Shown in pieces: positions 23,594 to 31,880 of a stretch of 61,565 bases of DNA; position 1 is the first letter of the stretch; the number at the start of each line of letters is the position of its first letter. Under the pieces are notes generated by a model that had not been told where the DNA came from, ran no database searches, and saw nothing but the letters and a program-made list of their open reading frames with translations. The stretch comes from CAZAXU01 sp964489245 (GTDB taxonomy: Bacteria; Bacteroidota; Bacteroidia; Flavobacteriales; Flavobacteriaceae): contig CAZAXU010000005.1 of assembly GCA_964489245.1 (NCBI GenBank), forward strand, positions 1 to 61,565. The letters run 5' to 3'. The translations under genes and the position numbers were made by a program.

Positions 23594-25375
23594 TCAGCTT
23601 CTTATTTTTTCATAGAGTTTTACCAACGACTGTAGAAGCTCTACCGGAGTGGTTAAAATCTGATAGTGATTTTGCCCGAACATCTGCGGCAAGTAATATT
23701 TTGCTTCCGCTTCAATTGCCAACGCATAAGAATTAATATGTTTTTCTTTCAGTTCTCGCAAAGCTTGTTTCACATCGTTGATGCCATATTTTCCTTCATA
23801 TCGGTCATAATCATTCGGTTTCCCGTCAGAAATTAAAATCAACCATTTGTTTTTTGCTTCTCTTTTTTCCAACAAAGTTCCGGTGTGACGCAATGCTGTT
23901 CCTATGCGTGTATAGCCTTGTGGCTGTATGGAACCTATTTTGAATTTTGCTTTTTGCCAATCTTCATCAAAATTCTTCAGCTCCACATAGGTGGCATAAT
24001 TTCTTGTTTTTGAAAAGAAAGCTCCGATGGAAAAATCTACATGAAACTCGTTTAGAATTTCTCCAAACAAAATAGACACTTGTTTTTCCACATCGATTAC
24101 ACGGTTCCCTGCGGCATAACCATCGCTTGAAAGGCTCACATCGAGCAACATCAAAATGGAAATGTCTTTTTCTTTTTTGCGTTTGGACAGATATATTTTC
24201 TCAGATGGCGTGTGTCCGGAATGCACATCGATATATAAATCTGTAAGTGCATCAATATCAAACTCTTCTCCTTGTGTTTGTCTGCGTTGTTGCTGATATT
24301 TGTTGTTGACATTGGTCAGCATTTTACGCAATCCCATTAGAGTACTTGCATGTTTTGAAAGCGTGTTTTTATAATAACTCACATCTTGTTTCAATATCTT
24401 TTTGGGATAGAGTTTGCAAAAATTTTCTTTATAAATTCTTTTGGAATAGTCCCACTCATCATAAGTCAAATAATAATCTTTGAGATTTATTTCCGCACTT
24501 TCAGAAATCGTAATGTTTTCTAAAAAGTCGGTTTGATAAATCGAATGTGAGTCATCATCTACTCTGACCGTATTTCTCAAGCTCAATTGTTCCAAGGCAT
24601 TTTGGTGTTCATCCAGTTCATCCTCTCCATCAAAATCTTTCCAAATACCTCCTTTATGTTCTTCAAGAGTTTCCACTTTTTCAAAATAGTTGCTCACCAC
24701 TTGATCCTCCTGCTGTTTTTTATCCACTTGCAAAGTTTCGATTTCCTCAACCGGATTGGCTTTCAAGATGGTTTCTATCTGATTTTCAATGGCTTTCTTT
24801 GCTTTTTGGTTAAAATTTTTGAGTTTATCTTGCTTCTCTTCTTCCTGATTATTTTTCATCCATTTTCCATAGACAAAAGAATAGTCATGCGGTCTTTTCT
24901 CATTTGCTTTTTCCGTAAAATAATTTTTTAGTTCTCTATGAATTTTTTGAGTAATCGGATAGTCTTCAAATAAAATTTCCAACACCTTTTCAGATGTTTC
25001 AAATGCTTTTATTCTGGATTCTTCAAGGGTTTTATCTTGTTCTTTATTCCAATTCAAATTCAAATTCTTTTGAACAGACAGATATAATGTTCTAAACAGA
25101 TAAAAATCTATGTTTTGTTTTAGCGTGGGTAGCGCAGCAAACCAAACAGGCAAGAAAAAATTATTATTTTTATAGCCTCCTTCCCGCTCTGCCGGATAGA
25201 TATTGACAGCTTCTCCGGTAATGGCACGTGCAAAGATGGTCAATCTGCTTTTCAAATCTTCCAATTTTGCTGTTTTCTGTGCATTGACCAAGGCCTCTTT
25301 TCGTTTTTTTGACAATTTTCCCGACATTTTAAAATAGCCTGAAAAGACACCTTCCAATAATTCGTCCCAACTCAT
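23594..25375 (-). CDS. norD: NorD, VWA-domain NO reductase activation protein
   Basis: This 593-aa cytoplasmic protein has a C-terminal von Willebrand A domain with the MIDAS motif DVSLSSDG (starting MLLDVS), later GYTRIGTALRHTG and LILISDGKPNDYDRYEG. The long N-terminal part is charged and helical, as in NorD. With the MoxR-type ATPase NorQ it forms the chaperone pair that inserts the non-haem iron into NorB. It lies 67 bp downstream of norQ. Confidence 0.92.
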   Translation of the reverse strand: MSWDELLEGVFSGYFKMSGKLSKKRKEALVNAQKTAKLEDLKSRLTIFARAITGEAVNIYPAEREGGYKNNNFFLPVWFAALPTLKQNIDFYLFRTLYLSVQKNLNLNWNKEQDKTLEESRIKAFETSEKVLEILFEDYPITQKIHRELKNYFTEKANEKRPHDYSFVYGKWMKNNQEEEKQDKLKNFNQKAKKAIENQIETILKANPVEEIETLQVDKKQQEDQVVSNYFEKVETLEEHKGGIWKDFDGEDELDEHQNALEQLSLRNTVRVDDDSHSIYQTDFLENITISESAEINLKDYYLTYDEWDYSKRIYKENFCKLYPKKILKQDVSYYKNTLSKHASTLMGLRKMLTNVNNKYQQQRRQTQGEEFDIDALTDLYIDVHSGHTPSEKIYLSKRKKEKDISILMLLDVSLSSDGYAAGNRVIDVEKQVSILFGEILNEFHVDFSIGAFFSKTRNYATYVELKNFDEDWQKAKFKIGSIQPQGYTRIGTALRHTGTLLEKREAKNKWLILISDGKPNDYDRYEGKYGINDVKQALRELKEKHINSYALAIEAEAKYYLPQMFGQNHYQILTTPVELLQSLVKLYEKIRS

Positions 25376-25442
25376 TTTCGCCTTATTAAATTAATTAAGT
25401 TAATTCTTGATGCTGTTGATTCTTTTAAAACATACAAACAAT

Positions 25443-26219
25443 CTAAATCAACAGGTTGGTTAAATCTCTTAAAGCTTCGATGATTTCAGGTTCGTCACTC
25501 AAGGGTTCTACAATTGCCACATGAACCGCCAAGCGCTTTGGCAAGCCTGTTTTGATGAGTTTTGCCGCATCGACTAAGAGTCTGGTCGAAACGGTTTCTG
25601 TCAACCCCAACTCCGTTAAGTTCCTGATTTTTGTAGCAATATTAACCAATTTCTTTGCAACATCTTTATCTATATCGGTTTCATTAATCAAAATTTCTCT
25701 TTCAATTTTTTCTTCCGGATAGTCAAAAGTCATTGCAATAAAACGTTGTTTTGTTGAAGGTTTCAGCTCTTTAAACCCACGTTGGTAGCCGGGATTAAAA
25801 GATGCCACCATCATAAAATCTTTATGTGCTTTGATGGTTTTTCCCAATTTATCAATATACAACTCGCGTCTGTGGTCTGTCAACGGATGAATGGCGACAA
25901 TCACATCGGGGCGCGCTTCGGCAATTTCATCGAGATAAATAATATAGCCCTCTTTCACCGCCTTGGTCAAAGGACCGTCCAGCCAAAGGGTTTCCGTTCC
26001 TTTAATAATATATCTGCCGATTAAATCGGTTGATGATGTCTCTTCATGACAAGCCACCGTGAGTAGCTTTTTATCCAATTTATCAGCCATATATTCCACA
26101 AATCTTGTCTTTCCTGTTCCGGTTGGTCCTTTTAGCAATATAGGCAAATGATTTTCATAAGTTTGTTTAAAAACTTCTACTTCTTTTCCTATTTGATGAT
26201 AGTATGGAGATTTGTTCAT
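25443..26219 (-). CDS. norQ: NorQ, MoxR-type AAA+ ATPase
   Basis: This 258-aa AAA+ protein shows Walker A GPTGTGKT (31-38), Walker B GYIIYLDEIAEARPDV, and the MoxR-type segment MMVASFNPGYQRGFKELKPS ahead of sensor and arginine-finger residues (KQRFIAMTFDYP). NorQ works with NorD to activate NO reductase, probably by iron insertion. It is separated from norB by 119 bp that hold a hairpin, so its level may be lower than that of norCB. Confidence 0.93.
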   Translation of the reverse strand: MNKSPYYHQIGKEVEVFKQTYENHLPILLKGPTGTGKTRFVEYMADKLDKKLLTVACHEETSSTDLIGRYIIKGTETLWLDGPLTKAVKEGYIIYLDEIAEARPDVIVAIHPLTDHRRELYIDKLGKTIKAHKDFMMVASFNPGYQRGFKELKPSTKQRFIAMTFDYPEEKIEREILINETDIDKDVAKKLVNIATKIRNLTELGLTETVSTRLLVDAAKLIKTGLPKRLAVHVAIVEPLSDEPEIIEALRDLTNLLI

Positions 26220-26277
26220 ATCTAAAAATTAATGATATTTTTTAAGTATCGTTTCTCGTTTTTTATATCAAGATAAC

Positions 26278-26314
26278 AAAAGAGACTGCCAAAATAATTG
26301 ACAATCTCTTTTTG
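26278..26314 (-). terminator. Hairpin between norB and norQ
   Basis: AAAAGAGACTGCCAA pairs with TTGACAATCTCTTTT at 13 of 15 positions around a 5-nt loop, and on the minus strand the 3' arm ends TCTCTTTTG. It could be a partial terminator or processing stem that lowers norQD relative to norCB. Confidence 0.6.
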
Positions 26315-26338
26315 TATTATTTTGGTTAATTGAAATTT

Positions 26339-27670
26339 TTATTGTTCAAGTGCTTCATCCGTGGGCAATCCGTATTTAATAAAATCGATAATATACAGAA
26401 TGATTCCTGTTGACAGGAGTGTCGCTCCCGTTATCAGCACCCAGAAATGTACTTGAATTTCATTTTGCACATCGCCAAAATCATAACCCATTCTTCTTTC
26501 CAAATAGACTTGTGCCACTCCGGCGGCTGCAAAGGCAGAAACCATTGTAAACATACCGATATTTGAAATCCAAAATGCAGCACGTCCGCGTGCATGATCA
26601 AATAGTTTTCTTCCTGTCATGTTCGGCAAAGCATAAGTGATCATTGCCATCACAATCATGGCATATGCTCCCCAGAAAGCCAAGTGTCCATGCATGGCTG
26701 TAACCAATGTTCCGTGTGTATATAGATTGGTTTGTGGCAACGTATGCGCTAACCCCAGCACACCTGCTCCCAAGAAAGAAACAATGGCTGAACCCAATGT
26801 CCAGTAAATTGCCAATTTATTAGGATGTTTCTTTTCTCCCTTGCGATACATGTTCACCGCCCAAAGTGCCATAGCCAAAAATGCTAATGGTTCTAAAGCA
26901 GAAAAAATACCTCCGACGATTAGCCAAATTTTGTTTACACCTATGTAATAATAATGGTGTCCTGTTCCGAGTATTCCAGAAAGGAACGTCAGACCAATCA
27001 CAACATACAACCATTTTTCAATCACTTCACGGTCTACTCCGGTGAGTTTAATTAGCAAGAAGGCTAGAATACCTCCCATGATTAATTCCCATACACCTTC
27101 TACCCAAAGGTGCACTACCCACCAACGGAAGAAAGAATCCAAGACTTGGCTGTCAAAAGTAATCATCCCCGGAAGATATAGTAGCGCTGCAAAAAGCAAT
27201 CCGCCAAACAACACCATTTCAGTAGTGGATTTTTTCTTTCCTTTTATGATTGTCATCAGAAGAATGACCAAAAATAAAATTACGTTTCCTGCCACCAACC
27301 AGTCCAATTCACGTGGAATTTCTAAAAACTTACGTCCTTCCCAAATATTAAAATGATAACCGGCTAATGCCGCAACGCCGACAAGTGCCAACGAAATCAA
27401 TTGAACATAAGCCAATTTAACCGACCATAGTTCACGTTCGCTTTCTTCGGGAATAATATAATATGCTGCTCCCATAAAACCTGAAAGCAACCAAACCACT
27501 AGGGTATTTAAATGCACTGTATGAGCGGTATTGAAAGGAATCCACTCATGAAGTCCGTCATAGCCCAAACGAGCAAAGCCCATTATGAAGCCATAAGTCA
27601 ATTGTATTGTGAGTAATAGCATAGACAAGGCAAAAAACCAATATGCTACTTTTTGAGATTTATATTTCAT
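26339..27670 (-). CDS. norB: Nitric oxide reductase large subunit (cNOR, NorB)
   Basis: This 443-aa protein with about 12 helices is of the haem-copper oxidase superfamily. It reduces 2 NO to N2O at a haem b3/non-haem iron site. Visible His ligands include NTAHTVHLNTLVVW, FFRWWVVHLWVEGVWE (His plus the conserved Glu pattern), GTGHHYYYIG and TAMHGHLAFWGAY. The length matches NorB and is much shorter than quinol-type NorZ, and a NorC cytochrome gene precedes it by 14 bp, so this is the cytochrome c-dependent type. No nirS, nirK or nosZ is in the window. Confidence 0.96.
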   Translation of the reverse strand: MKYKSQKVAYWFFALSMLLLTIQLTYGFIMGFARLGYDGLHEWIPFNTAHTVHLNTLVVWLLSGFMGAAYYIIPEESERELWSVKLAYVQLISLALVGVAALAGYHFNIWEGRKFLEIPRELDWLVAGNVILFLVILLMTIIKGKKKSTTEMVLFGGLLFAALLYLPGMITFDSQVLDSFFRWWVVHLWVEGVWELIMGGILAFLLIKLTGVDREVIEKWLYVVIGLTFLSGILGTGHHYYYIGVNKIWLIVGGIFSALEPLAFLAMALWAVNMYRKGEKKHPNKLAIYWTLGSAIVSFLGAGVLGLAHTLPQTNLYTHGTLVTAMHGHLAFWGAYAMIVMAMITYALPNMTGRKLFDHARGRAAFWISNIGMFTMVSAFAAAGVAQVYLERRMGYDFGDVQNEIQVHFWVLITGATLLSTGIILYIIDFIKYGLPTDEALEQ

Positions 27671-27684
27671 CTTAATCAGTTTTT

Positions 27685-28140
27685 TTAGTTATTATTTGTC
27701 ATTTTGTCTTTTGCCAACGGCGAAACCGTTCTATCCACATTTTCAAATCCGTTCAGATTGATTTCAGTGATCCATTTAAAAAATGCAACCACATCGTTTG
27801 CATCTTCTTCACTCATGGCATAAGCCACCATCTTACGTCCTTTTGGCGCCCAAGGCGTTTTAGACATCAATACGGCTTTGACATAGTCTTCTCCTCTGCG
27901 TTCTATCACATTTGTCAATTCCGGAGCATAATAGGCCCCTTCACCCATAATGGTATGACAACCCATACAATTGTTTTTCTCCCACAGATTTTTTCCGTGT
28001 GCCACCTCCGCCGTTATTTTATCGGCATGACTTTGGTCTTGCGCTTTTGAAAGTGAAAAAACGGTTAGCCCTATAAATATTAAGAACGTAACCGCTGTCC
28101 CTCCCAAAAAAAACCATTTTGCTTGATTCTTTGATAACAT
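27685..28140 (-). CDS. norC: Nitric oxide reductase cytochrome c subunit (NorC)
   Basis: This 151-aa protein is a membrane-anchored monohaem cytochrome c. An N-terminal helix (about 9-30) is followed by a periplasmic domain with haem-binding CMGCH at 58-62 and the NorC segment TIMGEGAYYAPELTNV. A Met near VAYAMSEEDA is the likely axial ligand. It passes electrons to NorB. It is first in the nor transcription unit, and its promoter region carries an FNR-like box and an Rrf2/NsrR-like inverted repeat. Confidence 0.95.
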   Translation of the reverse strand: MLSKNQAKWFFLGGTAVTFLIFIGLTVFSLSKAQDQSHADKITAEVAHGKNLWEKNNCMGCHTIMGEGAYYAPELTNVIERRGEDYVKAVLMSKTPWAPKGRKMVAYAMSEEDANDVVAFFKWITEINLNGFENVDRTVSPLAKDKMTNNN

Positions 28141-28166
28141 AGTTTGTTTATTTTGGTTAATATATT

Positions 28167-28186
28167 AAAAGATTAATTTGTCTTTT
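28167..28186. promoter_or_regulatory. Inverted repeat just downstream of the norC promoter (NsrR-like operator candidate)
   Basis: AAAAGA-N8-TCTTTT lies directly after the predicted -7 box (28,194-28,201, minus strand) and covers the likely start of transcription. A repressor bound here would block norC. The neighbouring Rrf2 gene is the candidate repressor; known NsrR sites share the A/T-rich AAGA...TCTT ends. Confidence 0.5.
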
Positions 28187-28193
28187 ATTCTAA

Positions 28194-28201
28194 CAAATTT
28201 A
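28194..28201 (-). promoter_or_regulatory. -7 box of the norC promoter
   Basis: The minus strand reads TAAATTTG (TAnnTTTG). Transcription would start near 28,190, about 50 nt upstream of norC. Confidence 0.5.
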
Positions 28202-28221
28202 CAGGAAAAATCCTAATAATT

Positions 28222-28239
28222 AAATGATTAATATCATTT
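28222..28239. promoter_or_regulatory. FNR/DNR-like box upstream of norC
   Basis: AAATGAT-TAAT-ATCATTT is a perfect 7-bp inverted repeat with a 4-bp spacer. Its core TGAT-N4-ATCA matches the CRP/FNR-family consensus TTGAT-N4-ATCAA at eight of ten positions. Its centre lies about 41 bp upstream of the predicted start of transcription, the usual place of a class II activator. A role as the end hairpin of the rrf2 transcript is the alternative. Confidence 0.55.
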
Positions 28240-28245
28240 TTTGAT

Positions 28246-28701
28246 TTAAAGAATCTTTTGCTTAACACCTTTCAGGGATAAAAAAGCCCCGTTTTTTTTC
28301 ACCTCTCCGGCAAAATCGGCGATACTTTGATTTTGAAACTTTTCCAACAAAGCTTCCTTAAAAGGCGCAACAATATGGTGAATGGGACAGGGATTTTCGT
28401 CACTGCATTGTGGCAAACCCAAAAAGCAGCCGTCAAAAATATTTTCGTTTTCGATTTCATCAAGAATACTACAAACATTTTTTTGCAGATTGGTATCTGT
28501 AGTATAAAATCCTCCTCGAGGTCCTTTGGTGGATGATATAACATTTGCTTTGGACAATTGTTGCAACAACTTTGCAATAAACGGTTGTGGAATCTCAAGC
28601 TCTTCGGCAATATGCTTGGCGCCGAACTTTGTTTTGACAGAACTTTTCTCTGCTAGATATAATACTGCCCTTATGGCATATTTTGAAGCGTTTGATAACA
28701 T
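28246..28701 (-). CDS. Rrf2-family regulator (NsrR/IscR-like)
   Basis: This 151-aa protein has an N-terminal winged helix (ASKYAIRAVLYLAEK; AEELEIPQPFIAKLLQQLSK) and the Rrf2 iron-sulfur Cys cluster CFLGLPQCSDENPC (three Cys, C-x6-C-x5-C) near residues 98-111. Such proteins sense NO through a [Fe-S] cluster. Position just upstream of norC on the same strand, and divergent from the CxCxC protein and copper receptor genes, suggests an NsrR-like control of both sides. IscR-like roles are not excluded. Confidence 0.85.
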   Translation of the reverse strand: MLSNASKYAIRAVLYLAEKSSVKTKFGAKHIAEELEIPQPFIAKLLQQLSKANVISSTKGPRGGFYTTDTNLQKNVCSILDEIENENIFDGCFLGLPQCSDENPCPIHHIVAPFKEALLEKFQNQSIADFAGEVKKNGAFLSLKGVKQKIL

Positions 28702-28781
28702 AAAAATGTTTTTAATTATTTATTCTTCCACAGTGAAACAAATTTAAAATATTTTTTTTATAAAAAACTGATTTAAGTAAT

Positions 28782-28797
28782 ATCTTTAAAAAAAGAT
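28782..28797. promoter_or_regulatory. Inverted repeat in the rrf2 / copper-gene divergent region
   Basis: ATCTTT-AAAA-AAAGAT is a perfect 6-bp inverted repeat midway in the 183-bp divergent region. It may serve the Rrf2 protein for autoregulation; being A/T-rich, it could also be chance. Confidence 0.35.
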
Positions 28798-28845
28798 TTT
28801 TTTGTATTTTATTTATTTTCATGCCTGATATTTTAATATTTTTTA

Positions 28846-28853
28846 TATCTTTG
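28846..28853 (+). promoter_or_regulatory. -7 box of the CxCxC protein gene
   Basis: TATCTTTG matches TAnnTTTG, 32 bp upstream of the TTG start at 28,885. Confidence 0.55.
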
Positions 28854-28884
28854 TTTTCAATGCAACTGTAATAAAGTTTTATTT

Positions 28885-29286
28885 TTGAAAAATCGTTTTT
28901 TAGGCATATTACTTCTTATTTCTTTTTGGGCGGTTATGATCAAACCTTTTGTGCCTTTCATACAGTATTATGTTTCCACTCAAGAAAATATAGTTAAAAT
29001 CTCGGATCAATGTGACTGTGACTGCCCTGAAGAGACCGCCAAAATGGCTTCAAACGGAGATGCCTATCTAAAAGCACTTTTGAAAAGAGTCTGCGACGAT
29101 GACAAAAAAGAAACACCTAAAATACCCGTAATCAACATTCCCGTTTTTGTCAAAACTCTAATAGGAGATTATAATGTTGTTTACAAACTTCCTGAAAATA
29201 ATTATCATAAAATTTCGGATTTCATAATCCAACCCGACATAAATTCCTTCATAGAGGAGTTACTACGCCCTCCTACTCTTTCCTGA
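28885..29286 (+). CDS. Small secreted or anchored CxCxC protein, possibly metal-binding
   Basis: This 133-aa protein starts at a TTG codon; no in-frame ATG precedes it between promoter and gene. An N-terminal hydrophobic segment (FLGILLLISFWAVMIKPFV) acts as signal or anchor. It is followed by SDQCDCDCPEE, a cluster of three closely spaced Cys with acidic neighbours, and a fourth Cys in RVCDDDKKE. I do not recognise the family. It lies upstream of an OprC/NosA-like copper receptor on the same strand, so copper handling at the cell surface is a reasonable guess. The 241-bp gap to the receptor holds a structured element. Confidence 0.65.
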   Translation: MKNRFLGILLLISFWAVMIKPFVPFIQYYVSTQENIVKISDQCDCDCPEETAKMASNGDAYLKALLKRVCDDDKKETPKIPVINIPVFVKTLIGDYNVVYKLPENNYHKISDFIIQPDINSFIEELLRPPTLS

Positions 29287-29316
29287 TAAAAAATTAACTA
29301 GTATTATTTTTAGCTT

Positions 29317-29433
29317 GGGGTTTGTAGTGAAGTCTCGGGCGTTGTGTTACGACTTATTCACAAGGTTCCGGCATGCTTCACAGCTGACTTATAGGTGTTA
29401 TGACTGTATTTTCAAGATTTCATTACAAACCCC
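29317..29433. repeat. 117-bp element with terminal inverted repeats (unexplained)
   Basis: The ends GGGGTTTGTAGTGAA (29,317-29,331) and TTCATTACAAACCCC (29,419-29,433) pair at 14 of 15 positions, the exception being a G-U wobble. Inside, GTGTTAYGAC occurs twice (29,344 and 29,395) as direct repeats, each followed by a T-rich CAAGR segment. It looks more GC-rich than the surrounding DNA. It may be a dispersed Bacteroidota repeat, an integron attC-like site, or a structured RNA leader of the receptor gene. No known riboswitch consensus was recognised. Confidence 0.6.
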
Positions 29434-29527
29434 ATTTAAACTTCATTTTGCCTAAAAAAGATTTGGCATTGTGTTCGTCAAAATTCGGCAAAATTGAAAA
29501 TTATTACTGACTCATAAATTATAAAAG

Positions 29528-31819
29528 ATGAAAATAAAATATATTATCATTTTCAGCTTAATTTTTAGCACCCGAATTTGGGGACAAAGTTCTAGTGTTC
29601 ACGGAATTGTTCTTGACGAAACATCTCGAGAACCTGTGGTTGGTGCTACAATAAAAGTTGAAGGAACTCAAAATATAACATCAACGGATTTCTATGGAAG
29701 ATTTCACATTCAAGCATTACCGGATGCCATATTGAAAATTGTCCATCTTTCTTATGAAACAAAAGAAATATCCGCATCAAAAGCCGGTAAGATTTTTTTA
29801 AAATCTAGAAATGTTTCCTTAGATGAGATTGTCGTAAAGGCTAACCCTCTGAAAGACATCACGCATTCAGTTGTCGTGATGGACAACATCAAAAAAGGAA
29901 GTCAGCCGAGAAATGCTGCAGACTTGTTCAAAGATATCCCCGGATTCAATATTCAAAAAAGAAGTTCAATGGCAATGGAGCCTTCTCTCCGGGCTTTTAA
30001 ATATGAAGAGATGAACATCAAATATGACGGCGGAAGCAAAATGGTTAACGCATGTCCGAATCGGATGGATCCGATAACGGCACACGTTATTCCGGAAGAA
30101 GTAAGACGAATCGAGGTGATTAAAGGTCCGTACACCGTTCGTTTTGGACAAACATTCGGCGGGATTGTCAATATGGTGACACGCCCTCCGACTCCTGACC
30201 AATTCGGATTACGAGGAAATATTCAAGCCGGATATGAAACCAACGGAAACAATATCGTAAACGGTGCGGAATTGATGTATGCTCAAAAAAAATTCGATAT
30301 CACTTTGAATGGAGAATATCGGAATTTCGGTGATTATTTTGACGGAGACAACCTCAAAACTCCCGCCGGCTTCAAAACAACCAGCTACGGCATAAAGTTC
30401 GGTTATAATCCGAAAGAAAATCAGCGTTTACAAATGAATTGGCATCAAAAATTTGGAAAAAATATAAAACATGCCGGACTGATGATGGATTCTCCCAAAG
30501 ACGACAGCTATTTGCTTACGGCAGATTATAAAATAAAAAAGCTAACCGATAAAATCAAATCCATATCTTTTAAAAGTTACTATTCCTTCGTAGATCATTT
30601 GATGACAAACGGCTACGGCATGGAAGAAACACGCCCGAATTATCCGGGAATAGATGCACGTACACCCGTAACATCAAACACACTGGGAGGAAAATTTGAA
30701 TTGGGTCTGACACCAAACGAAGAACTTTTGGTTTATACGGGTCTTGACGCGGATATCATCAAACGAAACGGCACAAAAACCGTTATCGTGAACAACAATC
30801 CGAATACAGGCGTGCCGCTTGACCCGCCAAGCATCAAAAAATTGAAAGTTTGGCAAGATGCAGGCATCTATGATTTCGGCATATTTGCAGAAGCCAATTA
30901 TAAAGCCGCTGATGCAATATTCTTAACTTTTGGAATACGCAGCGACTATGTCAACGCCGAGATTCCAGACCCCGCCACAGGATTTGAAAACATTTATGGA
31001 AAGCTTGAAAACAAAACCGATATAACAATCGGAGGAAACCTTTCTGTCAAATACAAAAAAGATGCTTTACAAATGCAACTGGCTTACGGGCGCGGAACCA
31101 GAACACCATCGATGATTGAAAGATATATCTATCGTTTTATTGTTGGAACGGATTCACGTGAATATATCGGGAATCCTCGTCTAAAACCTGAAATAAACAA
31201 CCAGTTTGAATATTCCATTCAGAAAAAATGGGATGGTATTCATACGGGTAGTAGTATATTTTATTCTTATCTGCAAGACTATATCACACCAATTATCAAT
31301 GCCGCCTTAACTTCAAATAGTGGCGGTTGTGGCGGAGGAACTCCGAAACCTCCAAAACAATTCAGAAATGTGAATGCCTATCAGTATGGATTTGATGCAT
31401 TTCTTTATATCAAATTGAACAACAACTTGAGATTTACATCTGATGTGTCGTTTACAAAAGCATATAACACAACATTGGACGAACCCTTATCTCAAGTTGC
31501 TCCGATGAGCGCACATTTTGGGCTTAAATATGAAAAAACAAAATATTGGATAGATTTCCGGTCGGAATTGGTTGCAACTCAAAAAGATTTCGCACCAAGC
31601 TTCAATGAAACGGAAACTTCCGGACATACCGCATTTGATTTAAGATTGGGATGGAAACCTTTCAAGGGATTTTCAATTGGCGGGGCAATTCTGAATATAG
31701 CAAATAAAACCTATTATAATCATCTGAATTTTGCATTCAAGAATGCCGACGAAAATAACGGAAGACGCATTTATGAACAAGGCAGAAATTTTAGCTTTTA
31801 TGCTAAATATAAATTTTGA
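29528..31819 (+). CDS. TonB-dependent copper receptor, OprC/NosA-like
   Basis: This 763-aa outer-membrane receptor has a signal peptide ending IWGQ and a CarboxypepD_reg-like domain (about 23-95). A plug (about 100-215) contains KMVNACPNRMDPITAHVIPE. The Cys176-x3-Met180 within it matches the CxxxM copper ligand pair and the following R-M-D-P of OprC/NosA receptors. The barrel ends in FYAKYKF. OprC/NosA takes up copper, classically for N2O reductase. The neighbouring nor cluster fits a denitrification setting, although nosZ is not in the window. Confidence 0.82.
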   Translation: MKIKYIIIFSLIFSTRIWGQSSSVHGIVLDETSREPVVGATIKVEGTQNITSTDFYGRFHIQALPDAILKIVHLSYETKEISASKAGKIFLKSRNVSLDEIVVKANPLKDITHSVVVMDNIKKGSQPRNAADLFKDIPGFNIQKRSSMAMEPSLRAFKYEEMNIKYDGGSKMVNACPNRMDPITAHVIPEEVRRIEVIKGPYTVRFGQTFGGIVNMVTRPPTPDQFGLRGNIQAGYETNGNNIVNGAELMYAQKKFDITLNGEYRNFGDYFDGDNLKTPAGFKTTSYGIKFGYNPKENQRLQMNWHQKFGKNIKHAGLMMDSPKDDSYLLTADYKIKKLTDKIKSISFKSYYSFVDHLMTNGYGMEETRPNYPGIDARTPVTSNTLGGKFELGLTPNEELLVYTGLDADIIKRNGTKTVIVNNNPNTGVPLDPPSIKKLKVWQDAGIYDFGIFAEANYKAADAIFLTFGIRSDYVNAEIPDPATGFENIYGKLENKTDITIGGNLSVKYKKDALQMQLAYGRGTRTPSMIERYIYRFIVGTDSREYIGNPRLKPEINNQFEYSIQKKWDGIHTGSSIFYSYLQDYITPIINAALTSNSGGCGGGTPKPPKQFRNVNAYQYGFDAFLYIKLNNNLRFTSDVSFTKAYNTTLDEPLSQVAPMSAHFGLKYEKTKYWIDFRSELVATQKDFAPSFNETETSGHTAFDLRLGWKPFKGFSIGGAILNIANKTYYNHLNFAFKNADENNGRRIYEQGRNFSFYAKYKF

Positions 31820-31828
31820 AATTTATCA

Positions 31829-31859
31829 CTTCTCTCCCGATACATCTTCGGGAGAGAAG
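31829..31859. terminator. Hairpin between convergent genes (copper receptor / uvrA)
   Basis: A 12-bp perfect stem (CTTCTCTCCCGA / TCGGGAGAGAAG) with a 7-nt loop lies between the two stop codons. It has no T-run, so it is probably a protective or bidirectional 3'-end structure rather than a classical terminator. Confidence 0.6.
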
Positions 31860-31880
31860 ATGTGTAAAAATTCCAAAGTA

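Noticed and set aside
26339..28140. cbb3-type cytochrome oxidase rather than NO reductase
   Set aside because: The large subunit is short, follows a single-haem NorC, and is linked to norQ and norD; no CcoO, CcoP or CcoG is present.
29317..29433. SRP RNA or cobalamin riboswitch
   Set aside because: The conserved SRP tip (GGAA loop with AGCAGCC) and the cobalamin box GCCACTG are absent, so neither fits despite a similar length and closing stem.
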